Source of the DNA: Minisyncoccota bacterium
GTDB lineage: Bacteria; Patescibacteriota; Minisyncoccia; Phycocordibacterales; UBA918
NCBI GenBank assembly: GCA_022841645.1
Contig: JALHRC010000010.1
Location: forward strand, 1 to 41,890
Direction of reading: 5' to 3'
Length of the DNA stretch: 41,890 bases
Part shown: one piece after another, positions 1 through 8,518 of the stretch
How positions within the stretch are numbered: position 1 is the stretch's first letter
Layout of the letters: every line of letters begins with the position of its first letter
Position numbers and translations under genes: made by a program
The notes under the pieces: generated by a model
The model's input: only the letters and a program-made list of their open reading frames with translations
Database searches by the model: none
What the model was told of the DNA's origin: nothing

Positions 1-36
1 AGGTGGTATATGAATAACGTTTTGTTATGTGGTTTT

Positions 37-444
37 TTAATATGCTGCGGTTTCCCCTCCATGACTGCCTAGCATAACAAAATTTCCCCCGATGCAAGCA
101 TGCGGGGAAAAGATTGATTTTATAATCCAATAAATTGCCGTGAAGCCACTGGCCCGGTACAGAATGCTGTTTCCGGCTGAAACTAACAAAAACACGCCGC
201 CCCAAAATAACAACACTTCCTTTTGTTGGACTAATGACTCGGCCCCTGCAAAACTATCTATTAGTCGTGATGATACGTAGAAAATCGATACATTTAGTGT
301 CTCTGCACACACAACCAACAAAAACGAAATAGCACCTAAAAACTTATACTTACTACCCAGGTACCACAAAAACCGCAGCGGGGTGTTGGGAATACTCCCT
401 GTATACACAGGGGTCGAAGTTACTTCTACATTGGACTTATCCAT
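37..444 (-). pseudogene. 5' fragment of an ABC exporter (transmembrane domain)
   Basis: The first ~107 residues look like the N-terminus of an ABC exporter permease/ATPase: a polar leader, then hydrophobic segments near residues 35-55 and 78-98 with the spacing of the first two helices of such exporters. After the tyrosine-tryptophan near residue 105 the similarity stops, and a short unrelated tail ends at a stop. A full exporter is about 580-600 aa, so four helices and the whole ATPase domain are missing. The break lies near position 123, beside a GC-rich hairpin at about 84-112. I infer a truncated, non-functional gene; family assignment rests on the hydrophobic pattern and is moderate. Confidence 0.5.
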
Positions 445-785
445 AATCAGTGGGCCAAAACAGCCCCAAAGCCTATCTTACTTATAGTTGAAGACGGCTA
501 AATATAGCTTTTCTTACTTAAGCTTAACGTCAAAGTCCGGTTTCGACTTACCTTGTTACTTTAACGCAAGGTTGACCTGATGCAAACTATCGAGCGCTGT
601 ACCCTGTTACCCAAAACTAATCCTTGCCTCGCTCAACCAACCTAGGCATAAATCCTCAAACTGGTTCCACTCAAGGGACAATATCTGCCCATCGCAGCAA
701 AAATCCCCCACCGCCCCCCACTACATGTACTGCATTAAATACGTATTTAATGCAGTACATGGTTAATGCCTCCAACGTGAGGTCC
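445..785. other. Intergenic stretch with a perfect palindrome
   Basis: No credible gene is visible here; open frames in it show no family-like pattern. The only structure is the perfect palindrome at 724-761, listed separately. The flanking sequence carries a C-rich run just before the palindrome. Confidence 0.5.
724..761. repeat. Perfect 38-bp palindrome without spacer
   Basis: The two 19-base arms are exact reverse complements meeting at 742/743, with half-site CATGTACTGCATTAAATAC. It lies about 25 bases past the stop of the acetyltransferase gene (minus strand). No T-run follows on that strand, so it is not a typical intrinsic terminator. It could be a dimer-binding operator, a cruciform or an assembly artefact. 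Confidence 0.9.
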
Positions 786-1250
786 CTAATCAATCGCTAT
801 ATCAAAATGGGTGATGTCGGTTTCTTTACTGGCACTGAGTTTGGTGTAGAGCGCCAGCGCCTCTTCGTCGACATTATCGGCCTGCACAAAAATTACGTAC
901 GCTCCCACCCCTCGGCCGATCTCTTTTAGTGTCTCGATGAGCTGGGTGGCAATACCTTGCCTGCGGTACTCGCTTGCCACTGCTAAATCATACAAATATA
1001 TCTCACTGCGCTCTTGATCGATTTTAGGGAGTACGTAGGCCACCAAGCCTCCCACCACCACATCGTCCTCCCCCACCGCCACTAGGGCAATGCAGTTTTT
1101 ATCTCGAAGGACGTTACCTAGATACGCTTCACTCGGTGGACGACTATTCCAGGTGGTGTCATCCAAAAATGCGGCAGCAAACACCTGCCGGAGGTGCCGT
1201 AGATACACTACATCTGCCTCCCCGACTCTTTTATAGGAAAATGCACTCAT
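786..1250 (-). CDS. AAC(3)-I-like aminoglycoside N-acetyltransferase (GNAT family)
   Basis: A 154-aa GNAT protein that would transfer acetyl from acetyl-CoA to an amine. The acetyl-CoA pyrophosphate loop RRQGIAT is at residues 96-102. Blocks YLGNVLRDK (43-51), AYVLPKIDQERSEIYLYDLAV (split 71-91), GAYVIFVQAD (116-125) and a C-terminal HFDI follow the order and wording I know from AAC(3)-I enzymes, which acetylate gentamicin-type aminoglycosides at the 3-amino group. Length matches that family. A -10-like TATCAT ends 6 bases before the ATG, suggesting a leaderless message. It stands alone with no linked resistance genes or integron. Substrate is inferred; a housekeeping GNAT is possible. Confidence 0.8.
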   Translation of the reverse strand: MSAFSYKRVGEADVVYLRHLRQVFAAAFLDDTTWNSRPPSEAYLGNVLRDKNCIALVAVGEDDVVVGGLVAYVLPKIDQERSEIYLYDLAVASEYRRQGIATQLIETLKEIGRGVGAYVIFVQADNVDEEALALYTKLSASKETDITHFDIAID

Positions 1251-1256
1251 GGTGAA

Positions 1257-1262
1257 ATGATA
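1257..1262 (-). promoter_or_regulatory. -10 box of the acetyltransferase gene
   Basis: TATCAT on the minus strand, 6 bases before the ATG at 1250. No Shine-Dalgarno sequence can fit, so a leaderless transcript is inferred. Confidence 0.45.
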
Positions 1263-1357
1263 GCATCTGAAAAATGGTCTTTGTTTTGAGTGCTGTGCCA
1301 GTGCGCCACTACGGCAGGTGTTCCCTTATGGGGCATATCTTGTTATGTTAGGTAGCG

Positions 1358-2413
1358 ATGAAAACAACCCACACATTTGCTATGTTCTTGCTCGCCCTCT
1401 TGCTCGCGGGAGTAGGCGCTTTTTCTCTCTTTACCACTCCACGTGAGATGAGCATGACAGAGCCCAGCACCACCGACACGCCCGCACCGGCAACCGCTAC
1501 TTCTTCGTCTACCTCTACTGCTGAGATCCCCCCTGAATTCTTCAATCCCGATGGTAACGCAGCTCCTCTACCGGAGGTATTGCCGAGTGATGAAATGCCT
1601 CGTAATGATATGCGACTCACCTTCAACGACGACTTCAACTCATTCAGTCGGTATACCGATGGAAAAGGTGGCATCAGCTGTGAGGCTGGCGGCGTAGGCA
1701 CCTGGCAGACGGTGTACCATTTCTGCTCTCGCACCATTGCTTCAAATTTTGAGAACGAAATCTACATTGACCAGAACTTCATCGACTACCTCAACAGCCG
1801 CGCAGCCACACCCACCGCCGCAGTCAGTCCATTTTCGGTAGCAGACGGCATTCTTACTATTGAAGCGCGTCCATCTGACGAACCGATCATTAAGGCAGCT
1901 GGATGGTGGGCGCGGTACACCTCTGGACTTATCACTACCCAATTTTCTTTTTCTCAGCAGTATGGCTATTTTGAAATGCGGGCCAAGCTGCCGCGCGGCA
2001 AGGGACTATGGCCGGCTTTTTGGCTCCTTCCCATTGATAAGTCGTGGCCACCTGAGATCGATGCCATGGAAGCCTTCGGTGGACCCAATCACCGCGGTGA
2101 GGGATCACTCACCAAAATCCATTACGCTTCGCACGAAATCACTAAGAAGTGTGGTAGCTGGGTAGACATCGGTACTGACATTTCGCAAAACTTTCACCGC
2201 TATGGCGTACTGTGGGAACCCGATAAGATCACCTACTACTTTGACGGAAAGCCCTACGGCACGTGTCCGGGTAACAAAGACGCCAACCAGCCGTTTTATA
2301 TGTTGGTGAACCTGGCGGTCGGTGGTGAAGGCAGTTGGCCCGGCACCCCTACCACTACCAACGAATGGCCCGCCTTCATGCACGTCGACTACGTTCGCGC
2401 TTACGCCTATTAA
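1358..2413 (+). CDS. Secreted GH16 family beta-glucanase (laminarinase-like)
   Basis: A 351-aa exported or membrane-anchored glycoside hydrolase. A hydrophobic N-terminal helix (about 8-25) serves as signal or anchor, followed by a Thr/Ser/Ala/Pro-rich linker (35-65) and a GH16 jelly-roll domain (about 85-350). The catalytic signature EIDAME (233-238) supplies nucleophile E233, helper D235 and acid/base E238; upstream YFEMRAKLPRGKGLWPAFWLL is typical GH16. These enzymes hydrolyse beta-1,3 or mixed beta-1,3/1,4 glucans. It converges on the glycosyltransferase operon, its stop interlocking with that of the next gene in TTAA at 2410-2413. A role in trimming or releasing the polysaccharide made by the neighbours is inferred. 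Confidence 0.88.
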   Translation: MKTTHTFAMFLLALLLAGVGAFSLFTTPREMSMTEPSTTDTPAPATATSSSTSTAEIPPEFFNPDGNAAPLPEVLPSDEMPRNDMRLTFNDDFNSFSRYTDGKGGISCEAGGVGTWQTVYHFCSRTIASNFENEIYIDQNFIDYLNSRAATPTAAVSPFSVADGILTIEARPSDEPIIKAAGWWARYTSGLITTQFSFSQQYGYFEMRAKLPRGKGLWPAFWLLPIDKSWPPEIDAMEAFGGPNHRGEGSLTKIHYASHEITKKCGSWVDIGTDISQNFHRYGVLWEPDKITYYFDGKPYGTCPGNKDANQPFYMLVNLAVGGEGSWPGTPTTTNEWPAFMHVDYVRAYAY

Positions 2414-4443
2414 GATTGCTGAGGTTCTACGTCCCTAAGCTCGTTAACGATTGCCCTGGTCTGTGGACCAAAGTAGCCAGTGGCAGCAATATTGTTAACC
2501 TCTTGGAACTTCACAAGCGCACCAAAGGTACGGTCGCCGAAGTAGGTGGTCTCTTCCCCAGGCGAGCCCGGGCCACTGCCACTTAGTAGATAGCCCTGCG
2601 TATTGAGAAACTGCTGCAGCTCTCTCACCTCTTCGCCCTGTGTACCCCTTTGCAAATCCTGGCCAAAGAACATCGTCGGAGGTGCCACCTTTAAAATAGT
2701 GGCGACATCCTCCTCGGCCTCTAAGGAAGTGGTAACGGCAGCCACCATACCACCGGGCGGCACGTTAAAAAGTCGATCGATAGTGTTACCAAGCGGAACC
2801 CCGGCAATCACAGCAAAACAGACAGTCGAAACAAGCACATACGAGCCTGCCGTCTGCAGTTGCCACTTCTTATAATGAGCGTGTTCCAAATGACCGTGAT
2901 CGACTTGTTGTCGGCGAGCCCGCAACACAACCCCGTACAGTTTCCACAGGACGAAGCCTATAATGGCGATGTTGTAGATGATCCAGAATTCCACGATGAG
3001 GTAATTGGGGTCAACCCAATTAAACAGTCCCAAACGTGTCGCCAAAGCGATGCACGACAAATACGCGAAGAAGTAGACACTTGTCCAAATGACAGTTTGC
3101 ATAAATGCTGTAGAGACCCCGAGTTGCTTTGAGTTGGTAGGAATCCAGCCGACTGTGCCGCCGACAATCTCCGTAAAAGTTGCGTGGCAGTAGGCGTACA
3201 TCCGTAGCATGATGGCGTACAGGTATCCCCACCGAAACGGCGAGAGGTAGAAGAAGAACATAAAGCTGAAGGCCCACACGATATGCGGGTAAAACCAGAG
3301 GCCATCCATGATATCTATGGTGTCTTGGTAAAGGAAGAGAACGATAAAAAGCTGGAACGGAAAGATAAGCAGGAGCGGCTGATGCAGGTAGAAAAGAAAA
3401 CCTGTCATGTAGCAAAACTTAACTTTCCACGGAATCGGAGCCTGCCAAAACTTTTTATCCATCATCATCATGGTGTTGCCGAGGCACCACCGATGTTGTT
3501 GGTGGAAAAAAGCATGCGGATCTTCGGGAGAAATACCAACAGAAATGACCAGCGGCACGTAACGTATTACCCAATGGTGTGCTGTGAGCGTGTAGCCAGT
3601 GTGGGCATCTTCACTGTGGCCGATTTGCACAAAACCCCCGATCGAATCGAGTGCGGCTCGGCGATAGACTGCACACGTCCCACAACAATGGGCTCCATCA
3701 AGCTGGTCTCTGGCCACCTGGATAATGCGATAGAAAATCTCTTGGGCACGTGCGCCACCGAAGGCGAGCGGCCCGGTATCGTGGGTTTCCTTGGTCGTAG
3801 GGAAATACTGTGGTGACTGCACGATACCGATTTTTGGGTCCGCCATGTAGGGCACAAGCTCCTGTAAATACTCCGGGTGAGGAGCAAAGTCGGCGTCAAA
3901 AATAGCTATGAGATCCCCTTGGGTTCGCAAGAACGCGTACTTGAGATTCCCCGCCTTCTTCATCTCGCCCTTATTGGGACGTTCTAAGTAGGTAAAGCCA
4001 TACCGCTTTGCCAACTGGCGATGCGTATCGGTTTCTTCTTTGGAATCATCGAGAACGTAGACTTTTATATTCTTATACTTCAGCCGAGAAACATATTTCC
4101 AAGTGTTCTTTAAGACAGGCAGCTCTTCGCCACAAATCGGGAGATACACGTCGACCGACGGCTCTTTATTCTCAGCCCAAAACTTTTCCCGAAACTTCTG
4201 GTGTTTCTTTACATCAAATTGCTTGTAGAACAGATTGAGCGCAAAGGATGAAAGGTAGTGAACCGTCAGGAAGAAAATAATGGTCAAAAATATCCAGGTA
4301 TAAACGGGGCGCTCACCCACGATATGGAGCGCCGCCCACACAACGGGCAGCCACACCAGAATTCCAGTTACATACACTAAACGCACCCACCAGGTAGGCG
4401 TGTTTTCCGCATAAAGGTAGCGATTGAGATGTTCGGGGTTCAT
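2410..4443 (-). CDS. Cellulose-synthase-like GT2 glycosyltransferase with C-terminal peptidoglycan-binding domain
   Basis: A 677-aa inner-membrane processive beta-glycosyltransferase. N-terminal helices lie at about 22-42 and 50-70, the GT-A domain at about 95-330, then at least five helices to ~570. The active-site set is complete: DD (132-133), DAD (183-185), SED (277-279) and QQHRW (315-319). Residues ~595-670 form a PG_binding_1-like domain (FFGQDLQRG, EVRELQQFLN, FGDRTFGALVKFQ). The fusion would tie the synthase or its glucan exit side to peptidoglycan. No PilZ domain is visible, so no c-di-GMP control can be claimed. Its ATG overlaps the stop of the upstream glycosyltransferase (ATGA), implying translational coupling. 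The exact polymer is unknown. Confidence 0.9.
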   Translation of the reverse strand: MNPEHLNRYLYAENTPTWWVRLVYVTGILVWLPVVWAALHIVGERPVYTWIFLTIIFFLTVHYLSSFALNLFYKQFDVKKHQKFREKFWAENKEPSVDVYLPICGEELPVLKNTWKYVSRLKYKNIKVYVLDDSKEETDTHRQLAKRYGFTYLERPNKGEMKKAGNLKYAFLRTQGDLIAIFDADFAPHPEYLQELVPYMADPKIGIVQSPQYFPTTKETHDTGPLAFGGARAQEIFYRIIQVARDQLDGAHCCGTCAVYRRAALDSIGGFVQIGHSEDAHTGYTLTAHHWVIRYVPLVISVGISPEDPHAFFHQQHRWCLGNTMMMMDKKFWQAPIPWKVKFCYMTGFLFYLHQPLLLIFPFQLFIVLFLYQDTIDIMDGLWFYPHIVWAFSFMFFFYLSPFRWGYLYAIMLRMYAYCHATFTEIVGGTVGWIPTNSKQLGVSTAFMQTVIWTSVYFFAYLSCIALATRLGLFNWVDPNYLIVEFWIIYNIAIIGFVLWKLYGVVLRARRQQVDHGHLEHAHYKKWQLQTAGSYVLVSTVCFAVIAGVPLGNTIDRLFNVPPGGMVAAVTTSLEAEEDVATILKVAPPTMFFGQDLQRGTQGEEVRELQQFLNTQGYLLSGSGPGSPGEETTYFGDRTFGALVKFQEVNNIAATGYFGPQTRAIVNELRDVEPQQS

Positions 4444-6050
4444 ATGACGGTAGAGGGTGTTGGTAGTTTCCCTTTGCGAGCATCGGCATACATCACCAGT
4501 ATCGTTTCCGCCAGCGCAAAGTAGAGCATAAATACTGTATTGAGCGTGGCCCAGAAGACCATGGGCCCAGCGAAGTTACCATTGAGATAGCCAATACCCA
4601 TCCCCAGAAGCGTAGCCACCCCAAGGAGAGCGTGCACAAGAAATAATTGTGGTTGATAGATAGATAGCTGATTCTTTCTCTTCGGAGTAACCACGTAGGT
4701 AAGACGCTTTCCGCGTACGACACCAATGAACGCCAGGAAATAGACAGGCCATACGGCAAGGAGCAAGAGCCTCCCCTCAAGCAAGAGGCCGCGCTCGGTT
4801 TCAGGAATGATATTAAAACGTTGCAGCCACAGATTGAACAAAAGTTGGTAGACCAAAAGAGGTGCGTACAACACCAGTACTGGGAAAAGGGTCATGCTGG
4901 CTGGTGTAATGCCGAAGATAAAATACAGCACAAGGAGGAGCACCCCCACTGCCTGCGCTACACCGGCAAAGTAAAACTGCATGAGGAAAAAGTAATTGCA
5001 GATATGTCGCACTCTCATACTTTTAAAAAGATTGGGGGCGTGGCGAAAAGCAATATCCATACACCCGTACGCCCAACGCATTTGCTGAGCAAAGTACGCC
5101 TGCCAGGTGCCCGGTCCTTCCCCGATAAGCAGCGCTTCGGGCACATACACGCTCTCCCACCGACTCTCATGGGCGTAGAGCTTCATGCCGGTGAGCATGT
5201 CTTCTGTGATATGTGCTGTGTAGCCCTCAATGTCTTCGTAGGCTCGTGTACGAAAAATATGATTAGCACCGATAAGGAGCGTCATGTCGTTTCCGAAAAA
5301 GCCCTTCTGGAGCGGACCATAAAACGAATAGGTTTGCTGTGAAGCGCCACGCGTGATCCACGACTCACTCTCGTTTCCATATACCTGTGGTGTGCCAATG
5401 AAAGCGACAGCCGGATCCCTAAAGTATCCAAGCGTGCGGGTGAGAAAGTAGGGCTTCGGAATGAAGTCCATGTCGTGCTGCGCCACTACGTCATAGTCTT
5501 TAAGGTAGTGATGGAGCCAGGAGTTGTAGTTGCCCCCTTTTGTTTTATGAGCAAAGCGACCGAACGGAGTATTAAACTCTTCCTTCCCCTTGCGCGAATA
5601 GTGTCGTACCCCTAAGCGTGCGCATATTTCTTTGGCTGCGTCGTCGTTGCCCTCATCGAGCAGCCACGTATCGTGGGGATACTCGACCGCCACCATTGCT
5701 TCGAGTGTTTTCTCAAGCAAACTGTATGGTTCAGAGCCAGGTACAAAGGCAGTGAGGTACGCCACCTTCATTCCTGCCGGTGGTGGCATATACTGTGGCC
5801 GCTTCATATGAGCAGCCATCACCCAGCCAAAGACCTCCATAATGAGGTGATGCCAGACAATGTAACTCAATACAATAAAAAGGAAGTAGTCGACAGCTCG
5901 CGCGTAGCCTCTGAAATTACTCGCCACATGATCAAACTGAAACCACCAGGTACCCCAGGCAATGGTAAGAACCAGCCCCCCGGTGAGAAAGAGGTAATAG
6001 ACGAGCGACTCTTTGGTGCTCATTTCACTGATTTTTGAAACCTTCAACAT
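4440..6050 (-). CDS. Cellulose-synthase-like GT2 glycosyltransferase
   Basis: A 536-aa membrane glycosyltransferase, first gene of a two-gene operon. Helices at about 17-33 and 53-80 precede the catalytic domain; further helices follow residue 340. The catalytic residues are LDEG (131-134), DMD (193-195), TED (282-284) and QQMRW (322-326), so it looks active. The first motif is LDEGNDD rather than the LDDS of its partner, and there is no C-terminal extra domain. The two proteins are clearly different subfamilies; they may act together on one polymer or make two. The ATGA overlap with the next gene argues for one complex or pathway (inference). Confidence 0.88.
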   Translation of the reverse strand: MLKVSKISEMSTKESLVYYLFLTGGLVLTIAWGTWWFQFDHVASNFRGYARAVDYFLFIVLSYIVWHHLIMEVFGWVMAAHMKRPQYMPPPAGMKVAYLTAFVPGSEPYSLLEKTLEAMVAVEYPHDTWLLDEGNDDAAKEICARLGVRHYSRKGKEEFNTPFGRFAHKTKGGNYNSWLHHYLKDYDVVAQHDMDFIPKPYFLTRTLGYFRDPAVAFIGTPQVYGNESESWITRGASQQTYSFYGPLQKGFFGNDMTLLIGANHIFRTRAYEDIEGYTAHITEDMLTGMKLYAHESRWESVYVPEALLIGEGPGTWQAYFAQQMRWAYGCMDIAFRHAPNLFKSMRVRHICNYFFLMQFYFAGVAQAVGVLLLVLYFIFGITPASMTLFPVLVLYAPLLVYQLLFNLWLQRFNIIPETERGLLLEGRLLLLAVWPVYFLAFIGVVRGKRLTYVVTPKRKNQLSIYQPQLFLVHALLGVATLLGMGIGYLNGNFAGPMVFWATLNTVFMLYFALAETILVMYADARKGKLPTPSTVI

Positions 6051-6218
6051 AATCTATCTATGCCCTACCGAGGAGAGTGATGGGGCCTACACTACGGGGT
6101 GGCGTGAAGCTTACAGTAAAATCCACGGAAGTCGAGCGGACAGCGGTCGCCATGATTTGCATTACGGGCTATTTGGCGTACCATGCCCTTAGCTACAACA
6201 AATTAAGGACTCAAGCCC

Positions 6219-6830
6219 ATGTGGCGTCTTCTTTTGTTCCTGTTCTTCGTAACTTTCGTCGGAATATCAACTGTCTTCGCCGCGGAGCCACGGCTACCGC
6301 AGTGGACCAATCCGGGGCTGTTCGCTTACCAAGGTTCCTTCGACCGGGCGATGGAAATGTTGGAGGCTTCACCGTATGTCGACCAGGAAGCACTGGCCGA
6401 ACTGGTGGCCCTGCGAGCTCGTGAGCCTCCCCAAATTATTGCCATCAGACCGGGCGAGATCCTCGTACTGACGTTCACGCAGCGGCGTGAACACCGTGTC
6501 ACGCCCGTACAAGTGCCTGAAGCGGGCTTCCGTAGAGGCGTCACTCGACGTGCCCGAGCCTGGGTATTACCAAATGGAGCTGCCCTCATATTGCCAGACG
6601 TCTGTGGCAATTGGGGGTATCGTCCAGCACCGGGTGTGGTGCGCTTGCGTGGGATGCCGCCGCTCGTACAACCGCCACTATTGATACCCGAGGTCACGCG
6701 CGGCCGACAAGAAGCGGACATCTACGACGGTGGTGGAGACACTACCAACGTACCTGAACCCGCCACCCTTGGCATCTTAGCTCTCGGGCTACTGGGGCTG
6801 GCACTCCTAGGGCGCCGCCGGCGCCCCTGA
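6219..6830 (+). CDS. PEP-CTERM sorting-domain protein
   Basis: A 203-aa exported protein with an N-terminal signal peptide (about 1-22, cleavage probably after VFAA) and a textbook PEP-CTERM tail: VPEP at 178-181, a hydrophobic helix, then RRRRP at the very C-terminus. Such tails are recognised by exosortase, which anchors or releases the protein. The middle section is not recognised and is rich in proline and arginine. AAGGA at 6205-6209 gives a suitable ribosome-binding site for this ATG, and a terminator follows directly. No exosortase is in the window. It is a plausible surface partner of the neighbouring polysaccharide genes, since PEP-CTERM systems often accompany exopolysaccharide loci. 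Confidence 0.82.
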   Translation: MWRLLLFLFFVTFVGISTVFAAEPRLPQWTNPGLFAYQGSFDRAMEMLEASPYVDQEALAELVALRAREPPQIIAIRPGEILVLTFTQRREHRVTPVQVPEAGFRRGVTRRARAWVLPNGAALILPDVCGNWGYRPAPGVVRLRGMPPLVQPPLLIPEVTRGRQEADIYDGGGDTTNVPEPATLGILALGLLGLALLGRRRRP

Positions 6831-6836
6831 CCAACC

Positions 6837-6871
6837 CCCCCCGCGTGGAGACATGCGGGGGGTATCTTTTA
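6837..6871 (+). terminator. Intrinsic terminator of the PEP-CTERM gene
   Basis: An 8-bp GC stem (CCCCCCGC at 6837-6844 with GCGGGGGG at 6855-6862) is followed by TATCTTTTA, immediately after the stop codon. Confidence 0.8.
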
Positions 6872-6964
6872 TAGAATGGTCAGGCACGAAAAATACCTGA
6901 ACGAACTGTGTCCAGGTATGTTTCGCAATTGGTCCATGATGCACGATCAGTGTCCCGACTTAGT

Positions 6965-7429
6965 CTAGTTGTCGCGATAACAGGCAACGATGGTGACCGC
7001 TTCAGAGATCGTTGGTGAAGAGCCGCCACTAAGTTCCATTGTCCGCTGTGCTCCTAGATCAGCCTCGACGCAAGCGACCATGCCTTTCGTGATCACAATC
7101 TCATCACCCGAGACACCGGCCGCGCGGATAGCGGTCCGTTGTGACTCAGAAAGATCAGACATCTTAATCGTAAAGGCAGTTTCATCGGGGTTACCTGGTG
7201 CGAGGGTCGACTCGGTGGTGGCTTCGTTTGTTGGGCGTTCGCCCGTGAATATCTCTTCAATATCACGCTCTGCCTCATCAGCCGCAGCTGAAATACGCGC
7301 TTCGGCGGCTGAATTCGCTAGTAAGTAGCCCACTATCCCTCCAAGAAGGAGTGCAACGATAGCGATCGTTACTACCACTCCAGTACTATGATTCGAACGC
7401 TCTCCATACGGTGACGTAGTTGTTTGCAT
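6965..7429 (-). CDS. Single-pass membrane protein, unknown function
   Basis: A 154-aa protein with a short polar N-terminus, one transmembrane helix (about 18-38, VVVTIAIVALLLGG), an Ala/Glu-rich stalk and a small C-terminal region with two cysteines (in MVACVEAD and IVACYRDN) that could form a disulfide outside the membrane. The topology fits a signal-anchored envelope protein. It is the last of a run of minus-strand small membrane or exported proteins (8443 down to 6965). I do not recognise the family. Confidence 0.6.
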   Translation of the reverse strand: MQTTTSPYGERSNHSTGVVVTIAIVALLLGGIVGYLLANSAAEARISAAADEAERDIEEIFTGERPTNEATTESTLAPGNPDETAFTIKMSDLSESQRTAIRAAGVSGDEIVITKGMVACVEADLGAQRTMELSGGSSPTISEAVTIVACYRDN

Positions 7430-7466
7430 ACTGTAATTAAGACTGACAATTAATTTCCTCTTCTGC

Positions 7467-7625
7467 CTACTGCGGTACGGTTATTTCGAGCCTCGCTTCA
7501 TCTGACGGAGCGGGCACGGGGGTCCGCCACTGGTTTACGATAATCCATACGACGCCAGCGACGACCACTACCAGCACGATGGCAAGCAAGAGGGCGACCA
7601 CACCTGAACTGTCTTGTGGTGACAT
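7467..7625 (-). CDS. 52-aa small membrane protein
   Basis: A short frame (ATG at 7625, TAG at 7467-7469) encoding a peptide that begins MSPQDSSGVV, has one strongly hydrophobic helix of about 20 residues rich in Val, Leu and Ile, and a polar Pro/Glu-containing tail ending ITVPQ. It sits between two other signal-anchored proteins on the same strand. No clear Shine-Dalgarno is visible. Support comes from the coding-like hydrophobic pattern and the operon position. Function unknown. Confidence 0.5.
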   Translation of the reverse strand: MSPQDSSGVVALLLAIVLVVVVAGVVWIIVNQWRTPVPAPSDEARLEITVPQ

Positions 7626-7661
7626 GGGTACATTGATTACGAGACTAATAAGGGGAGCGAC

Positions 7662-8087
7662 CTAGGCCCGTGCTGCGCGCGTTATGAGCATCTCGGTAAG
7701 AACATTACTGTAGGCGTTGAGTAATGACCCAACGGTATTTGCCTCACCGCAGCTTTGCATGTAGCCCGCAATGGCCTCTTCCACCGCATCGCGTGAAGGT
7801 GCCGCTCGCTGCGTTCCCCACTCTTCTTCGTAGCGATCGAGATATTTTACGTAGGACGTGAAGCGCTCATGGAGATCGCTCGCGTCGGCGCGCTCTTCTC
7901 GACTGCAATCCACTTCACCCTGCACCGTTTCTAGGGTGAGGTACGTCTCTTGTTGTAACACCTCGGTGCTCGTGGTGGGGTCCGACGCTCGAGCACCCTC
8001 GGCCGGCAGTGACAAAATCGCGTTAACAGCGACAGTACCGCCCACCAGGATGAGAACACCCACGGTTTGCACCAGTACCTGGACCAT
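7662..8087 (-). CDS. Exported protein, unknown function
   Basis: A 141-aa protein with an N-terminal signal or anchor helix (about 5-27, VQTVGVLILVGGTVAVNAIL) and a mostly alpha-helical, charged remainder. Two cysteines (near residues 59 and 113) could pair outside the cell. Only two bases separate its start from the stop of the gene upstream, so the two are co-transcribed. I do not recognise the family. Confidence 0.6.
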   Translation of the reverse strand: MVQVLVQTVGVLILVGGTVAVNAILSLPAEGARASDPTTSTEVLQQETYLTLETVQGEVDCSREERADASDLHERFTSYVKYLDRYEEEWGTQRAAPSRDAVEEAIAGYMQSCGEANTVGSLLNAYSNVLTEMLITRAARA

Positions 8088-8089
8088 AC

Positions 8090-8443
8090 CTACCCAATAA
8101 CCTCCATGACAGACATTTGAATAATCCGGTGCCGGAAGGCGTCGCGATACTGCGAGAGGTGATAGGTGTAATTTCTTTCCTCGTTGTCGAGAAGGGGAGA
8201 ACGTGACTCCTTCGCCGGTACGGTGGTGTGGAGTCGTTCCTTCTTTGGCCGCTCCTCATCCGGGTCGGTAAAAGGCTCTTCGGTGCCCGGATGATGTGGG
8301 GTCACTTCTTCCTCATCTTCGTCACCATCTTCATCTTCCAGATCAGGAATAACCAGATCCTCAGGTTGGTCTCTTTTACTAATGTCAGGATTGAGATCGT
8401 TAGTGACACTAAGCGTCGTGTTATTGATTGTTTTCATAGACAC
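8090..8443 (-). CDS. Acidic low-complexity protein, unknown function
   Basis: A 117-aa protein whose middle (about 28-65) is dominated by Asp and Glu, including DEDGDEDEEE, with a more ordinary basic C-terminus (about 85-117). No signal peptide or membrane segment is visible. It is the first gene of the operon with the exported 141-aa protein. It could be a flexible cytoplasmic partner or cation-binding segment, but no function can be assigned. Confidence 0.5.
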   Translation of the reverse strand: MSMKTINNTTLSVTNDLNPDISKRDQPEDLVIPDLEDEDGDEDEEEVTPHHPGTEEPFTDPDEERPKKERLHTTVPAKESRSPLLDNEERNYTYHLSQYRDAFRHRIIQMSVMEVIG

Positions 8444-8518
8444 GTAATTAGGGGTACACAGTACGTCTGCTTCGCAGCACGAGTTAATGAGTGGTGGGAT
8501 CCGGCGTTCGTGGTCGTT

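Noticed and set aside
724-761. Palindrome as intrinsic terminator of the acetyltransferase gene
   Set aside because: No T-run follows on the minus strand; a G-rich stretch follows instead.
6077-6424. Plus-strand frame upstream of the PEP-CTERM gene
   Set aside because: It overlaps the real gene in another frame and shows no signal peptide or family pattern.
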